Both the position numbers and the translations under genes were made by a program. A DNA stretch of 64,000 nt, from NCBI GenBank assembly GCA_050012855.1, contig JBEKGJ010000017.1:16144-80143 (forward strand). Direction: 5' to 3'. Source of the DNA: JAJXZJ01 sp050012855. Lineage in GTDB: Bacteria; Verrucomicrobiota; Verrucomicrobiia; Limisphaerales; J093. Shown here in pieces: positions 46,752 to 57,097 of the stretch. The notes under the pieces were generated by a model. It was not told the DNA's origin. It saw only the letters and a program-made list of their open reading frames with translations, and did no database searches. Position 1 is the first letter of the stretch. Each line of letters opens with the position of its first letter.

Positions 46752-48218
46752 TCAGGCGGCCGCCCCCGGTTTCGGCGCTCCGGCAATGTTCCCGAGGCGC
46801 ATGAATTCCAGGCGGTAGTTCGCCTGGGGATGGCGCGACGACGGACCGGACACCAGCATGGCGATGCCGCTGGGGATGCCGTGTGCGATCAGCCAGTCGC
46901 AGGCAAAATCAGACCAATTCTCGGGATCAGCCGTCAGGTGGACGGGGTAAACGCCATAGGAAAACGCGAGCCCCTGACAAACCGCGGCCTCCGGACTCAT
47001 CGCGACCACCCACACGTCCGGCTTGAAACGTGAGATCATGCGCGCCGTCGTCCCGGTTTGGGTTGGCACGAACACGCCCACACCCGGCACGGTTTCCAGC
47101 GCGTGTTCAACCAGGCCCGCAATGGCTTCGGCGGCGGTCGCGGGTTTCTGTTCGTTGGCCAGCGCGCGCAGATCACGCAACCGCGCCGGCGGCCGGCCAG
47201 CCTCGGTCGCCGCAGCAATGCCCGCCAGCATGGACACCGCCTCGACGGGGAATTTGCCCATGGCGGACTCGCCCGACAACATGAGGCAGTCCGTGCCGTC
47301 GAGAATCGCGTTCGCCACGTCGGTGGCCTCCGCGCGCGTGGGCAACCGGCTGCTGACCATGGATTCGAGCATCTGCGTGGCCGTGATGACGGGCTTCCCC
47401 GCGAGATTGGCCCGCGCAATGAGCCGCTTCTGCGTCAGCGCGATGCTCCAGATCGGCACCTCGACGCCCAGATCGCCCCGCGCTACCATGATCCCATCGG
47501 CCGCCTTCAGGATCTCCTCGAAATGTTCCAGGGCGCCCGCCCGCTCAATCTTGGCAATGACAAACGGCCGCCGGCCCAATTTCTCTGCGGCGGCGCGCAG
47601 CGCCTGGATATCCACCGCCGTCTCGACAAACGACTGGCTTACGGCGTCCACCCCGTGCTGCAGAGCGAATTCGAGACAGGCGCGATCGTGCTCGGTGAAC
47701 GCGCTCATGCCGAGGTCAATCCCGGGCAGGTTGAGCCCCTTGCGCGACCGTAGTTCGCCACCGACCGCCACTTGGCAACGAACGTCGGCACCGGTAACCT
47801 GGCTGACGACCAGTTGCACCAAACCGTCGTTGAGGAAGAGCCGGTCTCCCGGCTTCACCACCTGCGGCAGGCGCTCGAAGCTCATGGAAACGCGCTCCTC
47901 GCTGCCGACGACGTCCTCGGTGGTCAGCGTGAAGGTGCCGCCGGCGCGCAACTGGATCGGCTCGGGCTCGATCCGGCCCAGTCGCATCTTGGGTCCCGGC
48001 AGGTCGGCCATGATCGCGACGCGATGGCCGGTGGCGCGTGCCGCGGCCCGGAGGCGCTCGATGCGCTCGCCGTGCTCGGCGAAATCGCCGTGCGAGAAAT
48101 TCAGCCGGGCGATGTCCACGCCGGCGTGAAGCAGGCGTTCGAGCATCTCCGGCGACTCGGAAGCCGGGCCGATGGTGGCAACGATCTTGGTCTTGTGGTC
48201 GCGGAGAGGGATTGGCAT
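46752..48218 (-). CDS. pyk: Pyruvate kinase
   Basis: The start chosen gives 488 residues (MPIPLRDHKTKIVATIGPAS). Family marks are ARLNFSHGDFAEHGERI, IMVARGDLGVEVPI and the catalytic-site KPVITATQMLESM. A C-terminal allosteric-type domain follows (GVGVFVPTQTGTTARMIS). The protein makes pyruvate and ATP from phosphoenolpyruvate. It is read after a D-2-hydroxyacid dehydrogenase gene and a broken phosphofructokinase on the same strand, an order reminiscent of glycolytic las-type operons. Confidence 0.94.
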   Translation of the reverse strand: MPIPLRDHKTKIVATIGPASESPEMLERLLHAGVDIARLNFSHGDFAEHGERIERLRAAARATGHRVAIMADLPGPKMRLGRIEPEPIQLRAGGTFTLTTEDVVGSEERVSMSFERLPQVVKPGDRLFLNDGLVQLVVSQVTGADVRCQVAVGGELRSRKGLNLPGIDLGMSAFTEHDRACLEFALQHGVDAVSQSFVETAVDIQALRAAAEKLGRRPFVIAKIERAGALEHFEEILKAADGIMVARGDLGVEVPIWSIALTQKRLIARANLAGKPVITATQMLESMVSSRLPTRAEATDVANAILDGTDCLMLSGESAMGKFPVEAVSMLAGIAAATEAGRPPARLRDLRALANEQKPATAAEAIAGLVEHALETVPGVGVFVPTQTGTTARMISRFKPDVWVVAMSPEAAVCQGLAFSYGVYPVHLTADPENWSDFACDWLIAHGIPSGIAMLVSGPSSRHPQANYRLEFMRLGNIAGAPKPGAAA

Positions 48219-48274
48219 GTGGTTCGCAGTTCGTTCGCGCCGGCCGGGAAGCACGCCCGGCGCATTCGGGTTGA

Positions 48275-49276
<1,002 letters not shown>

Positions 49277-49285
49277 GAGCTCGTC

Positions 49286-49873
49286 CTAGGCGAAGTGTTC
49301 GGATTGTCCGGTCCTGGCCAGCACCGCGCTCCCAAAAGGTCCCCCGGGATCGAGACGTTTTTGCTGGCTGGCAAGCAACTCGATCAGCACGTGGATGAAC
49401 CGCTCGTGCAGGAAGCCGATCACGAGCCCGGTCTTGCCGGCCATCGCGGCGTGCGCCGCGTTGCGCGCGAAGAGGTCGCACAGGATCGAGTCCTCCGCGT
49501 TCGCCGGGCTGCTGCGCACCAAATAACTCGGATCGAAGTAGCGCATGACCGCCGGAACACCCCGCGCATTGAAGTGGGCCTCGATGCGGTCCCGGAGGAA
49601 CTGACCGATGTCCTGCAGCCTGACGTTTCCGGAAGCGTCGCGCTCCGCCTTCCTGTTCGCGAGCAGGTCCTGACCGGCGCCCTCCGCCAGCGCGTCGCCG
49701 CACTTCCATGCCTCCTGGACCAGATCGTCGCCGCCGCGCTGCGTGCCGTCATCGCCGATGGTGAAAAGGATGTCCACGGCGCGAAGGATACCCACCGGCA
49801 CGCGTGCCCGGTCATCCACCGTTCGCCGGATCGGGGAAGGGAACCTGGATTCACCGAGGACTGTGAAGTTCAT
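49286..49873 (-). pseudogene. Internally deleted 6-phosphofructokinase remnant
   Basis: The frame of 195 residues is open throughout, but only parts of a PFK are present. MNFTVLGESRFPSPIRRTV is a PFK N-terminus of the long TP0108-like type, joined directly to DILFTIGDDGTQRGGDD (the GGDGT site, here GDDGT), joined again to ALAEGAGQDLLANRKAERDA and the complete C-terminal region (YFDPSYLVRSSPANAEDS, HAAMAGKTGLVIGF). About half the enzyme is missing in two blocks, including the substrate-binding TIDND and MGRHSG parts. It cannot act as PFK. That the frame stayed open suggests recent loss or selection for translation coupling to ldhA. Confidence 0.82.
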
Positions 49874-50118
49874 ACGCTGGGAACTGGGGCCATCGCGGTC
49901 GGCACGGCACCCGCGATGCTCGCGCCGACCAGCCCGCAAAGCGTTGCCGCAAGTCGGCGGGCAGGTTCGGGGGAGGCGGCGCGTTGGTTCATAGGCGGTT
50001 TGCCAGCGACAGTCTAACCGAGCCGGCATGCAGTTGCAAAGCGTGTTGCCTGGAGATGTCGCGCCGTCGCGGCCGATCCGTAATCTGGCTCGAGCAAACG
50101 CAGGCCGATCCCCTGCCC

Positions 50119-51357
50119 TCACGCCGGGGGCGAAGGTATGGCTGCCACCTTCCTGGCCGGCGTCAGGCCCGTGCCGATCCCGTGATACGTGGCGAGGAAG
50201 TAGCCCAGCACCAGCGCGACCGCCGCCGCGAGCCCGCCCCAAAACAGGGACCAATGCGTGCCATCCACCCGTTGGCAGGCGCGAAACCACCAGCCACAGC
50301 CCAAATAGCCGACCAGGTTCCCCACCCCGCTCATCATCAGCGTCAGCAACGCCTGGGCGCGCGTACGCCAGGCGAACTCCACGCGCTCGTTGACATAGAT
50401 CTGCGCCACGGTGAAGAAGAGTGTGTAGGCGAGGCCGTGCAACGAAACACCGACCAGCAGCCAGAACTTCACGTTCAGGGCGCAGAGAAAGTAACGCAGG
50501 AAGGCAAACCCCAGCCCGGCCAGCAGAATCCATTTCAACCGCCACCGCGCAAGCAGGGTCCCCAGGCTAAACATCGCGACGATCTCCATGGTTTGGGCCA
50601 GGGACATCCATGCCGTCGCGTGCTGCAATCCCACGTCCCGCAGATGCATCGGCATGTACGGATAGAACGCCGCGAGCGGGACGCTGAAAAGTGAAGCCGT
50701 CAGGAACACCACCCGGTGATCGCGTTGCTTGAGCAAGGTCAACGCATCAAGCCCGAGGCGCTGCGCCAGGGTCAGGTGCTGGGCGGAAGCGGGCGGAGGG
50801 ACGTCCGGCAAGAGCCAGGTGAACGCCGCCAGCACGAGCCACAGCACCGCCCCGCTGAAGCCGGCGAGCGCCGAGGCATCCGCGCCCAGCAGACTGATCA
50901 GCCAGCACCCCACCATCCAGCCGGTCGTGCCCATGGCGCGAATGGGACCGTACTGACGCCGCGGATCGCGCAGCTCCGCCAGGGCGATCGTGGTTGAGAG
51001 ACTCGTCGTCGGTGCGATGCAGACGGCGTAAAGCTGAATGAGCGCCAGCACCGCCGCCGGGTGCCAATGTCGGTGGATGGCGAAGCTCGCGAGCGTCACG
51101 CTCGCCGCGCTGGCCACGCACAACCACCGCAGCACCCGGGCCGGCCCGAGCTCACGGTCCGCCATGGCCCCGAAGAACAGCGGCGAGATCACCGCGGCCG
51201 TGGCGTTTGTGGCGAAAGCGAACGGCAGAATGTCATCGAGGCCGTGCGCCCGGAGCACCAGTGTCAACGGCACCGTCCACGTCGCCAGCCCCATCCACTG
51301 GATGAAGAAGAGCGTCGCCAGTTCCGCGAACTCGAGTTTGGGTCCCGCCCGTTGCAC
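50119..51357 (-). CDS. MFS transporter, nucleoside/sugar-symporter-like
   Basis: The 412-residue product has 12 membrane segments. The pattern TWTVPLTLVLRAHGLDDIL, FGAMADRELGPARVLRW and the second half with LHGLAYTLFFTVAQIYVNE matches the NupG/LacY-like nucleoside-H+ symporter branch of MFS. It is read toward the pfk remnant, whose start lies 245 bases downstream. The substrate is probably a nucleoside or sugar; I cannot tell which. Confidence 0.83.
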   Translation of the reverse strand: MQRAGPKLEFAELATLFFIQWMGLATWTVPLTLVLRAHGLDDILPFAFATNATAAVISPLFFGAMADRELGPARVLRWLCVASAASVTLASFAIHRHWHPAAVLALIQLYAVCIAPTTSLSTTIALAELRDPRRQYGPIRAMGTTGWMVGCWLISLLGADASALAGFSGAVLWLVLAAFTWLLPDVPPPASAQHLTLAQRLGLDALTLLKQRDHRVVFLTASLFSVPLAAFYPYMPMHLRDVGLQHATAWMSLAQTMEIVAMFSLGTLLARWRLKWILLAGLGFAFLRYFLCALNVKFWLLVGVSLHGLAYTLFFTVAQIYVNERVEFAWRTRAQALLTLMMSGVGNLVGYLGCGWWFRACQRVDGTHWSLFWGGLAAAVALVLGYFLATYHGIGTGLTPARKVAAIPSPPA

Positions 51358-51428
51358 GCGGTCAGCTCACACGAGCCACGGGAAAACTCAAGCCTGCCGT
51401 CGCGGACATCGTTCTCCCCATGAACCAG

Positions 51429-51460
51429 GTTCATGGCCGGTGAGCAGGTCCGAAAGGAAC
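51429..51460 (+). repeat. 32-bp dispersed repeat, copy 2
   Basis: This matches 17257-17288 at 30 of 32 bases and ends CGAAAGGAAC. About 40 bases later (51499-51521) is a separate near-perfect hairpin, CTTCTTCCCC-AGT-GGGGGAGAAG, of a type widely scattered in GC-rich genomes. Confidence 0.7.
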
Positions 51461-51609
51461 GGGAGGCCACCCATGGACCTCACTGCCCTCAACCCGGCCT
51501 TCTTCCCCAGTGGGGGAGAAGGTGCCCGCAGGGCGGCTGACGGGGATTACGGACAGTTCAAGGGCACGATTCGCGAACTTGGGTCCCTGAAATCTCTCCT
51601 CGCGGCAGC

Positions 51610-52362
51610 TCACTCGATCTCGATCCCCACCGGGCAATGGTCCGATCCCGGCACACCCGCGCGGATGAACGCCCGTTTCAGCCGAGGACGCAGTACCGCC
51701 GAGATCAAAAAGTAGTCAATGCGCCAGCCGACATTCCGGCTGCGCGCGCCGCCCATCGGACTCCACCAGGTGTAATGCCCGGCGCCCGGCTCGAATTCGC
51801 GAAACGTGTCCACAAAACCCGCCTTCACCAGCGCGGAGAATCCCGCGCGTTCCTCGGGCGTGAACCCGTGGTTGTGCACATTGGCCTTCGGGTTCGCCAG
51901 GTCAATCTCCGTGTGCGCCACGTTGAGATCGCCGCAGAAAATCACTGGTTTTTTCTTCTCGAGCTTTTTGAGGTAGCGCAGGAAGTCCCGATCCCACTCC
52001 TGCCGGTAGGCGAGGCGTGTCAACTCGCGCTGGGAGTTGGGCACATACACGTTCACGAGAAAGAAATCGGCGAACTCGGCGGTCACCACCCGGCCTTCGC
52101 GATCATGTGCGGCGAGGCCGATGCCGGTGGAAATCTTGAGCGGACGTTGCCGGGTGAAAATCGCGGTGCCAGCGTAGCCCTTCTTCTCCGCTGAATTCCA
52201 GTAGGTCGTGTAGGCGGCCGTCCAGAGCTGCTCGACATCATCGGGCGTGCACTTGGTCTCCTGCAGGCACAGCACATCCGGACCTTCCTCCGCCAGGTAG
52301 TCGAGGAAGTTCTTCCGCAGCACGGCGCGCAGGCCGTTGACGTTCCACGAGATCAATTTCAC
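51610..52362 (-). CDS. xth: Exodeoxyribonuclease III
   Basis: The start chosen is a GTG giving 250 residues beginning MKLISWNVNGLRAVL, which is where the family normally begins; a longer frame upstream would overlap the divergent ROK gene's leader. Catalytic motifs are ISWNVNGLRA, CLQETKC, FCGDLNVAHTEIDLANP, RIDYFLIS and the closing GSDHCPVGIEI. The enzyme cuts DNA at abasic sites and trims 3' ends in base-excision repair. It is divergent from the ROK gene with 91 bases between. Confidence 0.93.
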   Translation of the reverse strand: MKLISWNVNGLRAVLRKNFLDYLAEEGPDVLCLQETKCTPDDVEQLWTAAYTTYWNSAEKKGYAGTAIFTRQRPLKISTGIGLAAHDREGRVVTAEFADFFLVNVYVPNSQRELTRLAYRQEWDRDFLRYLKKLEKKKPVIFCGDLNVAHTEIDLANPKANVHNHGFTPEERAGFSALVKAGFVDTFREFEPGAGHYTWWSPMGGARSRNVGWRIDYFLISAVLRPRLKRAFIRAGVPGSDHCPVGIEIE

Positions 52363-52453
52363 GGCCGACAACGTAGCCGCACCGCCACCCGAAGGCGAGG
52401 GCGGGTTCGGAACCGGCTCGCTTTGCCGGACCGCTCCGATTATTCCATCGTGC

Positions 52454-53374
52454 ATGGACGCTTCTGCCCAACGCAGCGAACGGGAAAGCTACGCCCTCGG
52501 CATTGACTTGGGCGGATCGTGTGTCAAAGCGGTCGCCGTCGAACCCGGTGGTGCGACCCTGGGTCATTGGCAGGAAACTTTCGACCCCGCGCGACCGCGC
52601 CACTTCGCCGAAGTGGTTCGCGCCCTGACTCAACGAATCGCCGCCGAACGCGGAACGCCGCCGGCTAATCTTGGGCTGTCCGCGCCCGGACTCGCCGCGG
52701 CGGACGGCCGTTCGATCACGTGCATGCCTGGCCGCCTGGAGGGGCTGGAGGGACTCGACTGGCAGACGTTTCTCGGGTTGCCCTGCCCCATGCCGGTCTT
52801 GAACGATGCGCACGCCGCTCTGCTGGGCGAGGTCTGGCAGGGGGCCGCGGTGGGCGCGCGCAACGTGATCCTGTTGACGCTCGGCACCGGCGTGGGTGGC
52901 GCGGCCATGGTGGACGGCCATCTCCTGCGGGGCGCCATCGGGCGGGCCGGGCATCTCGGCCATATTTGCGTTGATCTCGACGCGCCCGCCGATGTGAGCA
53001 ACACGCCCGGCAGCCTTGAGTATCAGATCGGCAATTACAGCCTGGCCGGGCGCAGTGCCGGACGGTTCACAACGACCGAGGACCTGGTGCGCGCCCATCT
53101 GGCCGGCGACGGCTTCGCCAGCGGCGTATGGCTGAAATCGGTTCGCGCGCTTGCGGCCGGCATCGCCTCGTTCATCAACATTCTCGATCCGGAAACCGTG
53201 ATCATCGGCGGCGGCATGGCCAGGGCGGGCGACACGCTGTTCGAGCCGCTGTCCCGGTTCCTCGACGATTACGAATGGCGGCCGGGCGGCCATCGAGCGC
53301 GGACTGTGCCCGCGCGTCTCGGCGAATTTGCCGGCGCCATGGGCGCAGCGGCCCGGGCCCTTGACCTGTTTTAG
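52454..53374 (+). CDS. ROK family sugar kinase-like protein
   Basis: The 306-residue product has the ATP-binding GIDLGGSCVKAVAVEPG, VLNDAHAALLGEVW with the catalytic Asp, LLTLGTGVGGAAMVDG and a final NILDPETVIIGGGMA. The zinc motif (CxCGxxGCxE) of most ROK kinases is missing: the loop reads GHICVDLDAPADVSNTPGS, with one cysteine only. Zinc-less ROK kinases exist, so a sugar kinase such as glucokinase remains likely. Its start is 91 bases from the divergent exonuclease III gene. Confidence 0.85.
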   Translation: MDASAQRSERESYALGIDLGGSCVKAVAVEPGGATLGHWQETFDPARPRHFAEVVRALTQRIAAERGTPPANLGLSAPGLAAADGRSITCMPGRLEGLEGLDWQTFLGLPCPMPVLNDAHAALLGEVWQGAAVGARNVILLTLGTGVGGAAMVDGHLLRGAIGRAGHLGHICVDLDAPADVSNTPGSLEYQIGNYSLAGRSAGRFTTTEDLVRAHLAGDGFASGVWLKSVRALAAGIASFINILDPETVIIGGGMARAGDTLFEPLSRFLDDYEWRPGGHRARTVPARLGEFAGAMGAAARALDLF

Positions 53375-53502
53375 CAGGACGAAAGTTCGGTGGCTGCGCG
53401 AGTGGTTCGGGGAGCACAGGCGGCTCGCCGGTGCCTTCCGGCCGCTGGCCGGAAGATTCTCATTTGCTCCGCGCACCTGGCCGGATGGTCGCACACCGAG
53501 AT

Positions 53503-53597
53503 CCGACGGCGAGGACGCCGTCGCCGGCACCCGGGACGGGCGCGCTCCCATTTCCAAATCGCGGCCCAGCGGTCCGCGGCCCACCGTTTGTCATTCG
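53503..53597 (-). repeat. Interspersed repeat element, inverted to the 23-kb copies
   Basis: The stretch runs CCGACGGCGAGGACG, GACGGGCGCG, then GCGGTCCGCGGCCCACCGT and a heptamer-like TCATTCGTCATTCG tail. The reverse complement of 23137-23222 has the same blocks in the same order. A shorter copy is at 57029-57056. Confidence 0.65.
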
Positions 53598-53665
53598 TCA
53601 TTCGCACTTCGCACGGGCGACCATAATTCAGTTTCATCATTCGCGGAAAAGCGCAGAATGGTCGC

Positions 53666-54826
53666 ATGACAAGAGCAAACCACAAAACGACTGCCGCGGC
53701 GTTCCTGGCAGCGTTCACCCTGATGATTCCAGCCTTTGCCCAAGCCCCCACGCCCCAGGTCGTTTCGCCGGAGGTGGGCGCGGACCACAAGATCACTTTC
53801 CGCATCCTGGCCCCCAAGGCCGAATCCGTGAAACTGGGCGGGACCGACATTCCCGGTTCCGGCCAGGGTCCGGACCAGGGCCGGAGCCTCACGAAGAACG
53901 TCGGAGGCGTCTGGGAAGTAACGGTGGATTCGGTGCCACCGGGCTGTTATCGCTACAATTTCAACGTGGACGGGGTCGCCGTGATTGACCCGCGCAATCC
54001 GGCCACGAGCGAGTCCAACGCGAACACCTGGAGCCTCGTGGCCGTGCCCGGGGCCGAGTTCATGGACACGCAAAACGTGCCGCACGGCGCAGTGGCGTCG
54101 GTCACCTATTATTCGACGGCCCTCAAACGCTTTCGCCGCCTGCACGTTTACACCCCGCCCGGTTACGAATCCGGCGAAGGCAAGTTCCCCGTGTTCTACC
54201 TGCTCCATGGCGCCTTTGACTGCGACGACTCCTGGACTTCGGTCGGTCGCGCCGGATTCATTCTCGACAACCTCATCGCCGGGAAGAAGGCGAAGCCGAT
54301 GGTCGTGGTCATGCCGGCCGGCCACACCGGCCCCTTCCGCTTTGGCGGGCCGCAACCGGCGGCCGATGAGTTTGCGCAGGATTTCGTGACCGACGTCATG
54401 CCGTATGTGGAAAAGAACTACCGGGTCCACACCGACCGGGCGAACCGGGCGATGGCGGGGCTTTCCATGGGCGGAGCGCAAACGCTCAATATCGGCATCC
54501 CCAACCTCGAGAAGTTCGCCTATCTGGGCGTCTTCAGCTCCGGCATATTCGGCATCAACGGCGGCGGTCCTGGCGGCGCGCCCCAAGGGCCGAGTTTCGA
54601 GGACCAGCACAAGGCCGTGCTCGATGACGCCAGGCTGAAGGGCGGGCTGAAGCTGTTCTGGCTTGCAACGGGCAAGGACGATTTCCTGGTCGGGACGTCG
54701 CGGGCAACCGTGGCGATGTTCAAGAAGCACGGCTTTGAGGTGGTTTACCGGGAAACCGATGGCGCCCACACCTGGATCAACTGGCGCAATTACCTCAACG
54801 AATTCGCGCCGCAGTTGTTCCAATAA
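53666..54826 (+). CDS. Secreted feruloyl/enterochelin-esterase-like hydrolase
   Basis: The 386-residue product has a signal peptide (TTAAAFLAAFTLMIPAFAQA), an N-terminal E-set/CBM48-like domain (KITFRILAPKAESVKLGG, GCYRYNFNVDGVAVIDP) and an esterase D-like alpha/beta domain. The nucleophile is in MAGLSMGGAQTL, and DGAHTWINWRNYL holds the catalytic histidine. FPVFYLLHGAFDCDDSW is the family's oxyanion region. Such enzymes remove feruloyl or acetyl groups from plant polysaccharides. A second esterase follows 58 bases downstream, so they probably work together. Confidence 0.9.
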   Translation: MTRANHKTTAAAFLAAFTLMIPAFAQAPTPQVVSPEVGADHKITFRILAPKAESVKLGGTDIPGSGQGPDQGRSLTKNVGGVWEVTVDSVPPGCYRYNFNVDGVAVIDPRNPATSESNANTWSLVAVPGAEFMDTQNVPHGAVASVTYYSTALKRFRRLHVYTPPGYESGEGKFPVFYLLHGAFDCDDSWTSVGRAGFILDNLIAGKKAKPMVVVMPAGHTGPFRFGGPQPAADEFAQDFVTDVMPYVEKNYRVHTDRANRAMAGLSMGGAQTLNIGIPNLEKFAYLGVFSSGIFGINGGGPGGAPQGPSFEDQHKAVLDDARLKGGLKLFWLATGKDDFLVGTSRATVAMFKKHGFEVVYRETDGAHTWINWRNYLNEFAPQLFQ

Positions 54827-54884
54827 CACACGCGCCGGCAACACGCCAACACCGCCTCGCAAACTCCGGAATACTCGCATTGCC

Positions 54885-55784
54885 ATGAACAAGCTCACGC
54901 TGCTCGCCGGGTTGTTGGCCCTCGCGCTCGTCCCAATCGGGAATGCCCATGCAGCCGACGTGACTGTCGGCCATGAAAAAGTGGTTCGCCTCTACGACGG
55001 CCCCGCGCCCGGTTCGGAAAACTGGACCCACACTGAGAAGGAAAGCCGCACCAATCTGTGGCAGACCCGCGTGGTCTTCAACGTGGTCAACCCGACGCTG
55101 ACCGTCTTTCCGGCTGACCCGGCCAACGCGAACGGCACGGCGGTCGTCATTTGCCCCGGCGGCGCGTTTTTCGCGCTCTCGATTGACAGCGAGGGTTTTG
55201 AGGTTGCCCGGGCGCTGACGACCAGGGGCGTCACATGCTTCGTCCTGAAATACCGGCTCGTCGAGTGCAAGACCGACGACCCGACCACCGAAGTCATGGC
55301 TCGCGGGAACCTTGACCCGATTGTCGCGCCCATTGTGAAGCTGGCGATGGCCGATGGGCTCGCTGCCATCGGCTACGTTCGCCAGCACGTGAAGGACTAC
55401 GGGGTGAATCCGGATCGCATTGGCATCATGGGTTTCTCTGCGGGCGGCACGGTGGCGGCATCGGTGGCCTTCAATTATTCGCCAGCGACGCGCCCGAACT
55501 TCGCAGCCCCGATCTATCTCGCCTACAATTGGACAATCAAACCCAACGGTGTGCCCGCCAACGCGCCGCCGCTTTTCGTGCTGGCGGCCACGGATGATCC
55601 GCTCGGCCTCGCGCCCCAGAGCGTCAGCCTCTATCAGGACTGGACCGCCGCGAAGAAGCCCGCTGAACTCCACGTGTTCGCGAAAGGGGGGCACGGGTTT
55701 GGCATGCGGAAGCAGAACCTGCCGACCGACCGCTGGATCGAGCGCTTCGCCGACTGGCTCGACGCCGGCGGGGTCAGTCCATAG
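54885..55784 (+). CDS. Secreted alpha/beta-hydrolase, acetyl-esterase-like
   Basis: The 299-residue product has a signal peptide (LTLLAGLLALALVPIGNAHA-AD). The serine hydrolase fold shows VVICPGGAFFALSIDSEG (oxyanion hole), the nucleophile elbow IGIMGFSAGGTVAAS, an acidic VLAATDDPLG and the histidine in GGHGFGMRKQNLP. This matches BD-FAE/acetyl-xylan-esterase-like enzymes. It follows another esterase gene on the same strand. Deacylation of plant or algal glycans is the likely role. Confidence 0.9.
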   Translation: MNKLTLLAGLLALALVPIGNAHAADVTVGHEKVVRLYDGPAPGSENWTHTEKESRTNLWQTRVVFNVVNPTLTVFPADPANANGTAVVICPGGAFFALSIDSEGFEVARALTTRGVTCFVLKYRLVECKTDDPTTEVMARGNLDPIVAPIVKLAMADGLAAIGYVRQHVKDYGVNPDRIGIMGFSAGGTVAASVAFNYSPATRPNFAAPIYLAYNWTIKPNGVPANAPPLFVLAATDDPLGLAPQSVSLYQDWTAAKKPAELHVFAKGGHGFGMRKQNLPTDRWIERFADWLDAGGVSP

Positions 55785-55934
55785 TAATGATAACTATTTG
55801 CGGGTTCCCTCGGGCCATACCGGAGACAGTCTGGCTCGCCGTCACAGCCCGGCGGTCGGCGACCCACCGGGTTGAACCCGCCACTTTTTGCCGGCAAAGC
55901 GGAAGCAATCGTGCTGAATAGACCAAAGCCGATA

Positions 55935-56495
55935 ATGACCCGATTGGGATATTATCAGGACCACGGCACCGTTCTCGTGCGTCCCGGCAACATTTCCTCT
56001 GCAAGAGCTGTATTATCTGACACACCAAAGCCCAAGGTTGGTGGTGGAATGGAGGCCGGTCGCATTGTGGTAAAGCCCGGCAACGACCCTGTACGCGTGG
56101 CGCTACTGACGCCGCAAGCGCGGCGTTGGCACGGGTCTTTGTTCGAGGGCACATTCGAAAACCACGAGGGCCGAGCTACGGTGCTTCCAGGGCGGATCCG
56201 ATGCACTTACCCTGAGATGATCAATGGGGGCGTTCTGCAACTGGGTATTCTTCTCGCCGCGGCCGAGTTTCTCTTCACGGGGGTCTATCGCAGTCTCGGG
56301 CTTAATGTCCTGGTGGCTGCGTCGGCTACAGTTGCTGCCGTTTTAACTGTTGGCTTCCGGCCGCGGCTTACGTGGAAGACCCGCAAGTGGAAACGCTTTG
56401 GCGTTACAGCCTACTTGGAGTCGTGTGGGTTCGCGACCCAAAGCCGCGCAGCCCAACAGACCATGCCGTCAGCACGACACCCAACCACAGCGTAA
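55935..56495 (+). CDS. Hypothetical membrane protein
   Basis: The start chosen gives 186 residues (MTRLGYYQDHGTVLVRPG). The middle reads WHGSLFEGTFENHEGRATVL, then two hydrophobic segments (VLQLGILLAAAEFLFTGV and VLVAASATVAAVLTVGF). The C-terminal 30 residues look less protein-like, so the true end could be altered by a frameshift. Base composition is lower than that of the esterase genes before it. No family is recognised. The GNAT gene starts ten bases after its stop. Confidence 0.5.
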   Translation: MTRLGYYQDHGTVLVRPGNISSARAVLSDTPKPKVGGGMEAGRIVVKPGNDPVRVALLTPQARRWHGSLFEGTFENHEGRATVLPGRIRCTYPEMINGGVLQLGILLAAAEFLFTGVYRSLGLNVLVAASATVAAVLTVGFRPRLTWKTRKWKRFGVTAYLESCGFATQSRAAQQTMPSARHPTTA

Positions 56496-56505
56496 TCCCG
56501 CTACC

Positions 56506-56970
56506 ATGTCCCGATACTCCATACGCCTTGCCCGTGATAAGGATTGCGCTGAAATAGCGCGACTTGCCAGCCAGCTTGGGTATCCCGCCTCAGGTGACGC
56601 AATGCGGATACGCCTACAGCGGATGCGCGCCAGTCCCAACGATGTTGTTTTCGTGGCTGAGTCTGCGGAGGGCGGGTTGGTTGGCTGGATTCATGGGGTT
56701 CTCTCACAGTTTTTGGAGTCTGACTATCGGGTGGAGATTGGCGGCCTGATTGTTGACGAGCGATTTTATCGGAAGGGAGTTGGACGTGATTTGGTAAAGC
56801 GTGTTGAAAGCTGGTCAGTTGACCGTGGAGTGAGGCAGGCTTCGGTGCGGTGTCGGACGACGCGAGCGGAGGCACACCTTTTCTACGAGAGCCTGGGATA
56901 TCGCCGAGCCAAGACCCAGATTGTGTTCCGGAAGTCTTTGGCACAGCGGCACACCGAGGCCGGGCCTTGA
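56506..56970 (+). CDS. GNAT family N-acetyltransferase
   Basis: The 154-residue product (MSRYSIRLARDKDCAEIARL) carries the GNAT core: VVFVAESAEGGLVGWIHG, then EIGGLIVDERFYRKGVGRDL, the acetyl-CoA loop, and AHLFYESLGYRRAKTQIVF at the end. It transfers acetyl to an amine; the acceptor is unknown. The start follows the hypothetical membrane protein by ten bases, and both have lower GC, suggesting acquisition as a pair. Confidence 0.87.
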   Translation: MSRYSIRLARDKDCAEIARLASQLGYPASGDAMRIRLQRMRASPNDVVFVAESAEGGLVGWIHGVLSQFLESDYRVEIGGLIVDERFYRKGVGRDLVKRVESWSVDRGVRQASVRCRTTRAEAHLFYESLGYRRAKTQIVFRKSLAQRHTEAGP

Positions 56971-57028
56971 GCGAGTCGGCGAGCCGGAAGTTCGGGCCGC
57001 GGAGCACCCCGGCCCGATCACGGATCGG

Positions 57029-57056
57029 CGGTCCGCGCCCCACCGTTTGTCATTCG
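57029..57056 (-). repeat. Short copy of the interspersed repeat element
   Basis: CGGTCCGCGCCCCACCGTTT followed by GTCATTCG matches 53570-53597 at all but one base, in the same orientation. A weaker relative (GGCGGTCGGCGACCCACCGG) is at 55851-55870. Confidence 0.65.
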
Positions 57057-57097
57057 GCCTACGTCATTCGCACTTTGAATGGGTGGCTGCCCGATGC

